From assembly GCA_039190895.1 (NCBI GenBank), contig JBCCXY010000110.1:1-13801 (forward strand): a stretch of DNA of 13,801 nucleotides. Reading direction: 5' to 3'. The stretch comes from Ovoidimarina sp039190895. GTDB lineage: Bacteria > Pseudomonadota > Alphaproteobacteria > Rhodobacterales > Rhodobacteraceae. Each line of letters opens with the position of its first letter. Position 1 is the first letter of the stretch. The notes under the pieces are model-generated. The model was not told the DNA's origin and made no database searches. It saw nothing but the letters and a program-made list of their open reading frames with translations. A program made the position numbers and the translations under genes. Shown here piece after piece: positions 1 through 6,513 of this stretch.

Positions 1-124
1 TCACGAACGCCACCTGCAGAGATGACGTGACCGCCAGAGCGGAACAAATCCCCAAGACCTGCAAGGGGATTGGATTGTTGTCGACCATCGGGTCGAGCAG
101 CATGTCTCTGCGTTTTTGCGCCAT
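1..124 (-). CDS. nqrD: Na+-translocating NADH:quinone oxidoreductase subunit D (5' part only)
   Basis: Only the first 41 codons are present; the gene runs off the left edge. They begin MAQKRRDMLLDPMVDNN and continue into a hydrophobic segment containing LQVLGICSALAVTSS. This is the conserved first region of NqrD, an integral membrane subunit that, with NqrE, forms the transmembrane part of the sodium pump and holds an iron centre between them. The Cys in GICSALAVT is in the position expected for an iron ligand (family knowledge). The ATG overlaps the nqrC stop by one base (TAATG), so translation is probably coupled. A GGGG run eight bases upstream is a modest ribosome binding site. Its place directly after nqrC in the canonical A-B-C-D order supports the call. 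Confidence 0.9.
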   Translation of the reverse strand, partial: MAQKRRDMLLDPMVDNNPIPLQVLGICSALAVTSSLQVAFV

Positions 125-939
125 TACACGTTCCCCGCTTTGAGATTATCCAGGAAAGGCTCGTACCCTTCTTGCCCCATCCAGAAGTTGACGAGGTTGT
201 GCACACCCACAGTTGTCAAGGTCGCTCCCGCCAGTGCGTCCACGTGGTATTCGGGACCGGCTGCGGGCACCGATTTGGTTACGCTGATCTGAAGCTCACC
301 GCTGTCGTCCTGCAATTTCTTGCCGTTCCACTGCGCCTTCCAGCGCGGGTTGTCCACCTCCGCGCCCAGACCAGGCGTTTCGGCGTGTTCGTAAAACTGC
401 AAACCGAAGATGTCGTTGCCGTTTTCCTCCAGCGCGATGAAGCCGTACAGCGTGGACCAGAGGCCATAGCCGTGGATCGGCAGGATCACCTTGTCGATGT
501 TCTGGGCGTCGTCCCGAAGGACGTAGACGGTGACGTAGTTCGCACGACGTCCGATCCCTGCCGGGTCGTCGTCCAGAGCGATGGATGTGGCCGGGTCGTC
601 GGCTGCGGCGCGGTCGTCGAAGGTGGCGGCGTCGAATTCGTCGGTGAACGTGCCGGTTTCGAGGTCGAGGACGTGGGGTTCGAAGGCGGCGAACGCCTCG
701 GCCACGTCAATGTCGGGGTCATAGACGCCTGCGACCTGCAGGATGTTGACTTGCTTGTCCTTAAGCGCATTGACGGCCTGAAGCGGGCGCAGGGCCACGG
801 CGGCGGCGGAGACGACCATCGAGGCGACGAGGCACAGCGAGACCGCAACGAAGATCGTCTTGGGCACGGAATCGGCTGGCAGTGCCAGGAAGCGCGCGAA
901 GGCGCCTTTCGGTTCTTGGGGTTTGTCGTCGTCAGGCAT
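124..939 (-). CDS. nqrC: Na+-translocating NADH:quinone oxidoreductase subunit C, flavoprotein
   Basis: The protein has 271 aa, close to the family size. One N-terminal membrane segment (about residues 28-50, rich in V, A and L) anchors a periplasmic FMN-binding domain. The flavinylation motif is visible as DALAGATLTT at 234-243; Thr240 is the expected site for FMN linked by a phosphoester bond, installed by ApbE. The residue before GAT is Ala237, where Ser or Thr is more usual. Residues about 95-128 form an acidic, Asp/Ala-rich stretch. The FMN relays electrons inside the NQR complex. The start is ATG at 939, with GGAGGG nine bases upstream. The gene overlaps the end of nqrB by 8 bases and nqrD by 1, so it is a tightly coupled operon member. 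Confidence 0.95.
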   Translation of the reverse strand: MPDDDKPQEPKGAFARFLALPADSVPKTIFVAVSLCLVASMVVSAAAVALRPLQAVNALKDKQVNILQVAGVYDPDIDVAEAFAAFEPHVLDLETGTFTDEFDAATFDDRAAADDPATSIALDDDPAGIGRRANYVTVYVLRDDAQNIDKVILPIHGYGLWSTLYGFIALEENGNDIFGLQFYEHAETPGLGAEVDNPRWKAQWNGKKLQDDSGELQISVTKSVPAAGPEYHVDALAGATLTTVGVHNLVNFWMGQEGYEPFLDNLKAGNV

Positions 940-2131
940 GTCGGCGTGCCCTCCGCTTGATGTTCGCTTGCACGACGAAGTGGTCGATCAGCGGGGCGAA
1001 TACGTTTCCGAACAGGATGGCGAGCATCATACCCTCGGGAAACGCCGGATTTATGACGCGGATCATGACAACCATCACACCGATCAGCGCGCCGTAGATG
1101 TAGCGGCCCATGTTGGTGTGCGCGCCCGAGACGGGTTCGGTCACCATGAACACCAGCCCGAAGGCATAGCCCCCCAGAACAAGGTGCCAGTACCACGGCA
1201 TCGCGAACATTGGGTTGGTGTCGGAGCCGATCAGGTTCAAGAGCAGGGAGAAGGCGATCATCCCGCCCAGACAGCCCACGACCATTCGGTAGTTGGCTAT
1301 TCGCGTGGCGAGCAGGAAGACGAGGCCAAGCGCGGCGGCTAGGGTTGAGGTTTCGCCAAGTGAGCCGGGGACGAAGCCAAGGAAGCTGTCCCACCATGTC
1401 ATCCCGCGTGCGGCAAGTTCCTGGAAGCCATCCGCCGCCGAGACGGCGAGTGCGGTCGCCCCTGTGTAGCCGTCGACCGGCACCCAGACGGCGTCCCCAG
1501 AAAGCTGCGCGGGGTAGGCGAAGTAGAGGAATGCGCGGCCCGTCAGTGCCGGGTTAAGGAAGTTCTTGCCGGTGCCGCCGAAGACTTCTTTCCCGATGAC
1601 CACGCCGAAGATGATCCCCAAAGCAACTTGCCACAGCGGCGTCGTGGCGGGCAGGATCAGCGTGTAGAGCATGGATGAGACGAGGAAACCTTCGTTCACC
1701 TCGTGGCGTCGGATGGTGGCGAAGATGACCTCACAAATGCCGCCCGCGACCAGGGTCGTAATGTAGATCGGCAGGAAATACAGCAGCCCGTGCAGCATGT
1801 TGGCGAGCGGGTTGTTGTAGTTGAAGCCGATGCCCAGCGTCTCGATGATCCACGCCCGCCAGCCCGAGGCGCCGAACTCTGCAATCGCGAGGTTCGTCCA
1901 GTAACCCGTATTGTAGAGCGCCATCAGAATGCACGGGATCGTCGCGAGCACGACGTATGTCATGATCCGCTTCATATCGATGTAAGAGCGCGCGTGCGGG
2001 GCGACGGACGTGACTGTCTTGGGCGTGTAGAGGAAGCTTTCGACCATCTCGTAGATCGGGAAGTAGCGTTCGTACTTTCCGCCCCGCTCAAAGTGCGGCT
2101 CGATCCGGTCGAAGAAGTTGCGAAGGCCCAC
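932..2131 (-). CDS. nqrB: Na+-translocating NADH:quinone oxidoreductase subunit B, membrane flavoprotein
   Basis: The 399-aa polytopic membrane protein has many hydrophobic segments from about residue 55 onward. The N-terminus contains the conserved SFLYTPKTVT stretch (32-41). The FMN attachment motif reads VDGYTGATAL at 219-228, with Thr226 as the predicted covalent FMN site (family knowledge: NqrB Thr, ApbE substrate). NqrB forms much of the sodium channel and carries FMN and riboflavin. The start is GTG at 2131 (VGLRNFFDR, read as Met), three bases after the nqrA stop, with GAGAGGG seven bases upstream inside the nqrA end. The stop overlaps nqrC by 8 bases. Confidence 0.96.
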   Translation of the reverse strand: MGLRNFFDRIEPHFERGGKYERYFPIYEMVESFLYTPKTVTSVAPHARSYIDMKRIMTYVVLATIPCILMALYNTGYWTNLAIAEFGASGWRAWIIETLGIGFNYNNPLANMLHGLLYFLPIYITTLVAGGICEVIFATIRRHEVNEGFLVSSMLYTLILPATTPLWQVALGIIFGVVIGKEVFGGTGKNFLNPALTGRAFLYFAYPAQLSGDAVWVPVDGYTGATALAVSAADGFQELAARGMTWWDSFLGFVPGSLGETSTLAAALGLVFLLATRIANYRMVVGCLGGMIAFSLLLNLIGSDTNPMFAMPWYWHLVLGGYAFGLVFMVTEPVSGAHTNMGRYIYGALIGVMVVMIRVINPAFPEGMMLAILFGNVFAPLIDHFVVQANIKRRARRHA

Positions 2132-2134
2132 GGG

Positions 2135-3478
2135 CTATCCCTCTCTTTCGATCTTGGTCAGGCTATCGCGCAGAGCGATGCCGTATTCGTACTTGGCGGG
2201 GCAGGCGAACCCGACGAGGCCCAGATCCTCCTCGTCCAACTCAAGGGCGCCCAGAAGCTGCGCCTGCTCTGTATCCATAACAAGAAGGGCGCGCAGAAGT
2301 TGAGTGGGCAAAAAGTCCTGCGGCATCAGTTTCTCGAACGTGCCGAGCGGGACCATCGCCCGGCGGCCTCCGTTCAGGTTCGTGGTCAGGGGAAATTCGC
2401 GCTTTGACATGGCTGAGCCGAGGACCGGCTGGATCGCGTATTTTGAGATCATCGGGCGAACCCAGCCCAGGGGAATCTGCTTTTTGTCCTCTTCCATGAT
2501 CGTCACCTGGCGCGCGTAGCGGCCCAGATAGGCGCTTTCGCCAGCGCCCGCGCGCCCGCTGAGGATCGAGCCGGAGACGAGCCGCACCGGCATCTCGTCC
2601 GGTCGGTCTGCTTCGGTGAGGTCGAGCATCGAGGCACCCGCGACGGTCTTCACCAGACGAGGATCTTTGCAGGCCGACCCGGACAGCGCGATGATGCAGG
2701 ACGGGTCGTAATGCCCGGTCAGCATCAGGCGACCGATGACGATCACGTCCTGATAGCCGATGGTCCAGACGAATTTGTCGGCCTGGGGCGGCGTCAGGAA
2801 GTGCATATGCGTCCCGGCGAGGCCCGCCGGGTGGGGGCCGGTGAAGGCCACAGGTTCAACACCCTCGGCGTCGTGGCCGGGTAGGGGCTCCCCTTCGCCC
2901 TGACAAAGGTAGGTCGGGCCGCCCGAAAGCCGGGCAACGGTCGCGACGCCTGTTTTGAAGGCTTCTGCGTCGGCATTGATGGCGATGGTCGGGTCACCGC
3001 AGAGCGGTTCGGTGTCGGTCGCGGTGATGTAGATCGCCTCGGGCACGGCATCGATTTGCGGCACTTTGGAGTAGGGGCGCGTGCGGAACGACGTCCACAG
3101 GCCCGACGCGCAAAGACGTTCCACGAGGCCCTCACGCGTGCTCGCATCGCCGGTGTCGGCGAAGTTCACAGGCGCGCCGCCCTCGGCATCGACGTCGATC
3201 ACGACGCTGATCAGTTTGCGCCGTGCCCCCCGATTGATCGCCCGGACGCGGCCTGCGACCGGCGCGGTTACTAGCGCCTCGGGCATGTTCTTGTCGAACA
3301 GTATGGGCGATCCGGCGACGACCGTGTCGCCCTCTTCGACCGAGATGCGGGGCTTCAGATCAAGGTAATCGTCACCGATGATGGCGACGGATCGAATGTC
3401 GACCGACGCGTCCACCTCCATCCGTGGGGTGCCGGTCACCGGCAGATCCAGACCTTTGCGTAGCTCGAACCGCTTCAC
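2135..3478 (-). CDS. nqrA: Na+-translocating NADH:quinone oxidoreductase subunit A
   Basis: This is the cytoplasmic peripheral subunit and the first gene of the nqr operon. The frame is open up to 3811, but the family start is the GTG at 3478, giving VKRFELRKGLDLPVTGTP and 447 aa, the normal NqrA length. A GAGG lies nine bases upstream. The extra codons upstream of 3478 resemble no NqrA and overlap apbE on the other strand. The N-terminal region resembles a barrel-sandwich (biotinyl-like) fold, with SVEEGDTVVAGSPILFDK (about 77-94) and ALVTAPVAGRVRAINRGARR (about 98-117), and is followed by the NqrA-specific SLBB-like and C-terminal parts (GHYDPSCIIALSG in the middle). NqrA contributes to quinone binding. 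It is followed by nqrB after three bases. Confidence 0.95.
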   Translation of the reverse strand: MKRFELRKGLDLPVTGTPRMEVDASVDIRSVAIIGDDYLDLKPRISVEEGDTVVAGSPILFDKNMPEALVTAPVAGRVRAINRGARRKLISVVIDVDAEGGAPVNFADTGDASTREGLVERLCASGLWTSFRTRPYSKVPQIDAVPEAIYITATDTEPLCGDPTIAINADAEAFKTGVATVARLSGGPTYLCQGEGEPLPGHDAEGVEPVAFTGPHPAGLAGTHMHFLTPPQADKFVWTIGYQDVIVIGRLMLTGHYDPSCIIALSGSACKDPRLVKTVAGASMLDLTEADRPDEMPVRLVSGSILSGRAGAGESAYLGRYARQVTIMEEDKKQIPLGWVRPMISKYAIQPVLGSAMSKREFPLTTNLNGGRRAMVPLGTFEKLMPQDFLPTQLLRALLVMDTEQAQLLGALELDEEDLGLVGFACPAKYEYGIALRDSLTKIEREG

Positions 3479-3487
3479 GATTAAGAA

Positions 3488-3491
3488 CCTC
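3488..3491 (-). promoter_or_regulatory. Ribosome binding site deciding the GTG start of nqrA
   Basis: On the minus strand GAGG lies nine bases before the GTG at 3478. With the family-standard VKRFELRKG beginning, it supports this start over the much longer open frame. Confidence 0.55.
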
Positions 3492-3614
3492 GTCGTACTT
3501 CGGGCTGCCGGGTTACACACCTCGCGAAGGTCTGCAATCCGGTGGCGCGGCATCGCTAGTAGTTTTCGTTGGGAATGACCATAAAGTGGTTGAACCGGAA
3601 CCGTATAGGGGTGG

Positions 3615-3619
3615 AAGGA
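3615..3619 (+). promoter_or_regulatory. Ribosome binding site deciding the GTG start of apbE
   Basis: AAGGA inside a purine-rich run (3613-3621) lies six bases before the GTG at 3626. The upstream ATGs at 3569 and 3575 have no comparable site, and starting there would bury the signal peptide behind about 20 extra residues. Confidence 0.6.
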
Positions 3620-3625
3620 AGACAC

Positions 3626-4681
3626 GTGAAACGTATCGACCCGAGGCATGCTGTGATTGATCTTACAACCCTCTCCCGCCGCGCTGTCCTGCTGTCGCCG
3701 CTTGCGCTGATGGCCTGCAAAGCGTCGCATAAGGTTATTGATATCGTTGGGTTTTCCATGGGCACGACCTATCAGGTCGTAGCTGTGGACAAGACCCGGG
3801 AGCTTCAGCAACCGGTCGTGAAAGAGGCGGTTGAGGCGGCGCTTGCCGAAGTGAACGCGGCCATGTCGAACTGGGACGATTCGTCGGAGGTTTCGCGGCT
3901 TAACGCTGCGAAATCAGGGGAAAAAATGCGTGTGTCCCCTGCTTTTGTTGAGGTTGTGGAAGCTTCGCGTGAGGTGAGCCGTCTGAGTGCCGGACATTTT
4001 GACGCAACTGTCGGCCTATTGATCGAATTGTGGGGCTTCGGTGCGCCGGAACGTCGCGGCGTGCCGACGGATGAGGCGATTGCTGCGGCGCGGAATCGGG
4101 CCGGGATGGAGCGGCTTGTTGTCGCAGGATCGGACACGATTCAGAAGACGCGGGACGATACGCAGGTGTATCTCGCTGGGATTGGCAAGGGGTATGGCGC
4201 CGATCGGATTGGCCGTGCGCTGCGCGATCTTGGGATCGAGGACTTCCTCGTTGAGATCGGAGGCGACCTTTACGCCGAGGGGCGCAATCCTGACGGCGTG
4301 CCGTGGCAGATCGGGATCGAGTCGCCGAATGCCGAGGACCGCAGCGTGCTTGGCGTGGTTGGGCTTTCGGGGCGCGGTTTGGCGTCGTCGGGCGACTATC
4401 GCAACTACTTTGAGGTCGATGGGGAGCGCTATTCGCACCTGATCGATCCGACCACGGGGCGACCGGTGACGCACAAGACGGCCTCGGCCACCGTGATTGC
4501 CGAGAACGCGATGCTGGCCGACGCGTGGTCGACGGGTATGTTGATCCTTGGGCGCGAGCGTGGGCTTGAGATCGCGGCGGACAACGGTATTGCGGTGCAG
4601 TTTGTTGAGCGCGACCCAGGGGAGGCGGAGTTGGCTTTCACAACGTTCACGAGCCAGGCGTTCGATAACGAGACGGCCTAG
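3626..4681 (+). CDS. apbE: FAD:protein FMN transferase, probable Tat-exported lipoprotein
   Basis: ApbE uses FAD as FMN donor to flavinylate a threonine in NqrC and NqrB. From the GTG at 3626 the product has 351 aa. The N-terminus has a twin-arginine-like SRRAVLL (17-23), a hydrophobic run, and a lipobox LMAC with Cys31, so I infer a Tat-exported, membrane-anchored periplasmic enzyme. ApbE family motifs appear in order: FSMGTTYQV shortly after the lipobox, AGIGKGYGADRIGRAL, LVEIGGDLYAEG, YSHLIDPTTGRPV, and ATVIAENAMLADAWSTG, which contributes the Asp/Thr metal and FAD site. The open frame extends to an ATG at 3569, but the strong ribosome binding site and the signal peptide favour GTG 3626; GTG 3653 is a further alternative. 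It is divergent from nqrA and followed after 15 bases by nqrM, a context that points to NqrB/NqrC as its substrates. Confidence 0.93.
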   Translation: MKRIDPRHAVIDLTTLSRRAVLLSPLALMACKASHKVIDIVGFSMGTTYQVVAVDKTRELQQPVVKEAVEAALAEVNAAMSNWDDSSEVSRLNAAKSGEKMRVSPAFVEVVEASREVSRLSAGHFDATVGLLIELWGFGAPERRGVPTDEAIAAARNRAGMERLVVAGSDTIQKTRDDTQVYLAGIGKGYGADRIGRALRDLGIEDFLVEIGGDLYAEGRNPDGVPWQIGIESPNAEDRSVLGVVGLSGRGLASSGDYRNYFEVDGERYSHLIDPTTGRPVTHKTASATVIAENAMLADAWSTGMLILGRERGLEIAADNGIAVQFVERDPGEAELAFTTFTSQAFDNETA

Positions 4682-4684
4682 CAC

Positions 4685-4689
4685 AGGGA
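4685..4689 (+). promoter_or_regulatory. Ribosome binding site deciding the ATG start of nqrM
   Basis: AGGGA lies seven bases before the ATG at 4697. The in-frame TTG at 4691 would be only one base from it, so ATG 4697 is preferred. Confidence 0.6.
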
Positions 4690-4696
4690 TTTGGCG

Positions 4697-4942
4697 ATGG
4701 AGACCTTCCTTTTTACCTTCGGCTTTCTGCTGGTGATCGTGCTTGGTATGTCGCTCGGCGTGCTTCTGATGAACAAGCGGATCAAGGGGAGTTGCGGGGG
4801 CCTTAACGCCATCGGCGATGCGGACGAATGCCTTGTGTGCCACACGGAGATCGATCCGAACTCACCACTGCGGGAGCGGCTGGCAGATTGTCCGCGCGCG
4901 AAGAAGATGCTGGAACGCGCGGCTTTGGACGAGCGAGCTTAA
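4697..4942 (+). CDS. nqrM: NqrM, Na+-NQR maturation protein (DUF539)
   Basis: The 81-aa protein has one N-terminal membrane helix (about residues 3-25) followed by KRIKGSCGGLNAIG (27-40), the signature of NqrM. NqrM is required for maturation of Na+-NQR and is thought to supply the iron held between NqrD and NqrE (family knowledge). The cysteines are Cys33 (in the GSCGG motif), Cys45 and Cys48 (a CLVC pair) and Cys65. Family members I remember carry a tighter CxCxxxC cluster after GSCGG, so the later spacing here is unusual. The gene follows apbE by 15 bases on the same strand, apparently as a two-gene assembly operon. The start is discussed under its ribosome binding site. Confidence 0.92.
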   Translation: METFLFTFGFLLVIVLGMSLGVLLMNKRIKGSCGGLNAIGDADECLVCHTEIDPNSPLRERLADCPRAKKMLERAALDERA

Positions 4943-4943
4943 G

Positions 4944-4976
4944 GGCGCCGCTCATCGAGCCCTCGTAGGCTCACCT
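4944..4976. repeat. Hairpin repeat, copy 1 (33 bases)
   Basis: Starts with GGCGCCGCTCATCG and matches a second copy at 9747-9779 at 28 of 33 positions. It holds a stem GAGCC (4957-4961) / GGCTC (4968-4972) with a six-base loop. It begins two bases after the nqrM stop. In copy 2 one stem pair is changed on both sides (A-T to C-G), so the fold is preserved. It may act as a transcript end for nqrM, but no T-run follows. Confidence 0.65.
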
Positions 4977-4990
4977 TTCGCGGGGAAATG

Positions 4991-5075
4991 GTGGGCAGAT
5001 TGCCCACCCTACCGGACATTTTGGGCAATGCGTAGGGTGGGCAGTTCCGGCGCCTTGGCGACGGGTTTGCCCACC
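4991..5075. repeat. Palindromic REP-like cluster of alternating GTGGGCA/TGCCCAC units
   Basis: Four units alternate in orientation: GTGGGCA at 4991-4997, TGCCCAC at 5001-5007, GTGGGCA at 5037-5043 and TGCCCAC at 5068-5074. The central pair extends to a perfect 12-bp inverted repeat, TGCCCACCCTAC (5001-5012) against GTAGGGTGGGCA (5032-5043), with a 19-base loop. Adjacent units give competing hairpins. The motif resembles GTAGGGTGGGCA palindromes scattered through many proteobacterial genomes (from memory). Lying between the converging nqrM and folD, it could block readthrough or stabilise both 3' ends. No T-run flanks it, so a standard intrinsic terminator is not shown. Confidence 0.7.
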
Positions 5076-5081
5076 GCCCGC

Positions 5082-5978
5082 TTAGGCAGTGAGGCCTTCC
5101 GGTTCGTCCAGACCGTTGGCGCGGCACGCAGCAGTCACAGTGTTTGCAAGCAGGCAGGCGATGGTCATCGGGCCGACGCCACCTGGCACTGGGGTGATGG
5201 CGCCTGCGACGTCCTTGGCGCTGTCAAAGTGAACGTCGCCGACGAGTTTCGTTTTGCCGTCGTCGATGTCGATGCGGTTGATGCCTACGTCGATGACCGT
5301 TGCGCCTTCCTTGAGCCAGTCGCCCGGCACGAAGTCTGGGCGGCCCACAGCGGCAACGACGATGTCGGCGGCGCGGACAACCTCATCAAGGTCGCGGGTG
5401 CGGGAGTGGGCGATGGTGACGGTGCAGCTTTCGCCCAGAAGCAGCTGCGCCATGGGTTTGCCGACGATGTTGGAGCGGCCGATGACGACAGCGTCGAGGC
5501 CGGACAGGCCTTCGCCGTGGTGGTCGCGCAGCATCATGAGGCAGCCCAGTGGGGTGCAGGGGACCATGGCCTTCTGACCCGTGCCAAGCAGGCCGACGTT
5601 GGAGATATGGAATCCATCCACATCCTTTGCGGGGTCGATGTGGTTGATAACTATGTCGGAATTTAGATGGTCGGGCAGGGGAAGTTGGACGAGAATCCCG
5701 TGGATCGTTTCGTCGGCGTTGAGATCGGCGATGAGCTTCAGCAGGTCCTCTTCCGAGGTGTTGGGGTCGAGGCGATGCTCGACGCTTTTCATGCCAGCCT
5801 CGGTCGTCGCCTTGCCCTTTGACTTGACGTAGACTTGGCTTGCGGGGTCTTCCCCCACCAGCACGACCGCAAGGCCGGGGGTCAGGTCGTGGTCCTTCTG
5901 CAGTCGCTTTACGTGCTTTTTGACCTTGCCGCGGATTGTCGCCGCAAAGGCTTTGCCGTCGATGATTTTCGCGCTCAT
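5082..5978 (-). CDS. folD: Bifunctional methylenetetrahydrofolate dehydrogenase / methenyltetrahydrofolate cyclohydrolase
   Basis: This cytoplasmic enzyme converts 5,10-methylene-THF to methenyl-THF and then 10-formyl-THF, reducing NADP+. The 298 aa match the family length. The N-terminal catalytic domain shows Tyr50 in YVKSKGKA (50-57), with Lys54 as the catalytic lysine, then the conserved GILVQLPLP and KDVDGFH segments. The nucleotide-binding domain has VIGRSNIVGKPMA (about 165-177) and the C-terminal TPVPGGVGPMT. The start is ATG 5978, with AGGGG seven bases upstream. It begins ten bases after the soxG stop on the same strand, so it is probably the last gene of the sarcosine oxidase operon, which produces its substrate. 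Whether this is the cell's only folD cannot be seen here. Confidence 0.96.
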   Translation of the reverse strand: MSAKIIDGKAFAATIRGKVKKHVKRLQKDHDLTPGLAVVLVGEDPASQVYVKSKGKATTEAGMKSVEHRLDPNTSEEDLLKLIADLNADETIHGILVQLPLPDHLNSDIVINHIDPAKDVDGFHISNVGLLGTGQKAMVPCTPLGCLMMLRDHHGEGLSGLDAVVIGRSNIVGKPMAQLLLGESCTVTIAHSRTRDLDEVVRAADIVVAAVGRPDFVPGDWLKEGATVIDVGINRIDIDDGKTKLVGDVHFDSAKDVAGAITPVPGGVGPMTIACLLANTVTAACRANGLDEPEGLTA

Positions 5979-5988
5979 ATTCAGACCC

Positions 5989-6513
5989 CTACGCCACGTT
6001 CTTGAAGCTTGTTTCGACGGCGTGGAGGAAGGATTTGGCCGAGGATCGCGCCGAGAGCAGCAGGAACCTGTCGGTCCCGGTGCGCACGATCATCGCGCCC
6101 ATGTGTTCCATCACGGTCCGCGCCGCACTGCCGATAGAGAACTCTTCCGGGTGAAGGTCAAGCGGGCAAATCCGTTCAAGGCCGTCGCGGACATATGGGC
6201 CCTCGACTTCAAGGACGACCCAGACATCGGTCTGGTCGGTTGTGTAGCCGTCGTTCAGCCGCTTCCGCACGACGCGTTCCGCATCGGGCGTGCGGTGCTG
6301 GAAGATCAGCATCACCTGATCCTGCGCGATGGAGATGGCACGCATGTCGCCCGCTTCGGTCGACATGGTGGGTGTGGGCATCTCCAGCCAGTCGAGCGAC
6401 GTGGCCCCGGCGACAGAGACCAGCGCAAGGTCGTCGCGCTCGCGGATGCGGACGCCGCCGATCTCGATATTCACGTCCAGGACGGGCTTTGCTTGCAGAC
6501 GGATGCTAGCCAC
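5989..6513 (-). CDS. soxG: Sarcosine oxidase subunit gamma
   Basis: The product has 174 aa, slightly short but within range for SoxG, a small structural subunit of heterotetrameric sarcosine oxidase that resembles a GcvT-like fold. The frame is open to 6648, but the supported start is GTG 6513 (VASIRLQAKPVLDVNIEIG), with AGGGGGAG seven bases upstream. Residues upstream of it are an out-of-frame reading of soxA. The sequence PEEFSIGSAARTVMEHMGAM is typical of the C-terminal half. The GTG overlaps the soxA stop by 8 bases, implying coupling. folD follows after 10 bases. The identification rests mainly on position after soxA and general resemblance to the family. Confidence 0.88.
   Translation of the reverse strand: MASIRLQAKPVLDVNIEIGGVRIRERDDLALVSVAGATSLDWLEMPTPTMSTEAGDMRAISIAQDQVMLIFQHRTPDAERVVRKRLNDGYTTDQTDVWVVLEVEGPYVRDGLERICPLDLHPEEFSIGSAARTVMEHMGAMIVRTGTDRFLLLSARSSAKSFLHAVETSFKNVA

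Larger units (their letters stand above)
3479..3625. other. Divergent intergenic region between nqrA and apbE
   Basis: These 147 bases must contain the promoters of the nqr operon (leftward) and of apbE-nqrM (rightward). I could not identify a convincing -35/-10 pair for either. A leftward TTGCAG/TGTAAC pair exists (3532-3537 and 3512-3517), but its 14-base spacing is too short to trust. The TCGCGA palindrome at about 3522-3527 lies in a weak dyad (ACCTCGCGAAGGT) that could be an operator, but this is speculative. The gap being shared by pump and assembly genes suggests coordinated control. Confidence 0.5.

Noticed and set aside
70..960. Long plus-strand open frame (296 aa) opposite nqrC
   Set aside because: It is the antisense shadow of nqrC in high-GC DNA. 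The composition is low-complexity (V, G, D and H rich), with no family signature, while nqrC has clear motifs.
3569..3625. Longer apbE start at 3569
   Set aside because: No ribosome binding site; it adds a non-conserved tail before the signal peptide.
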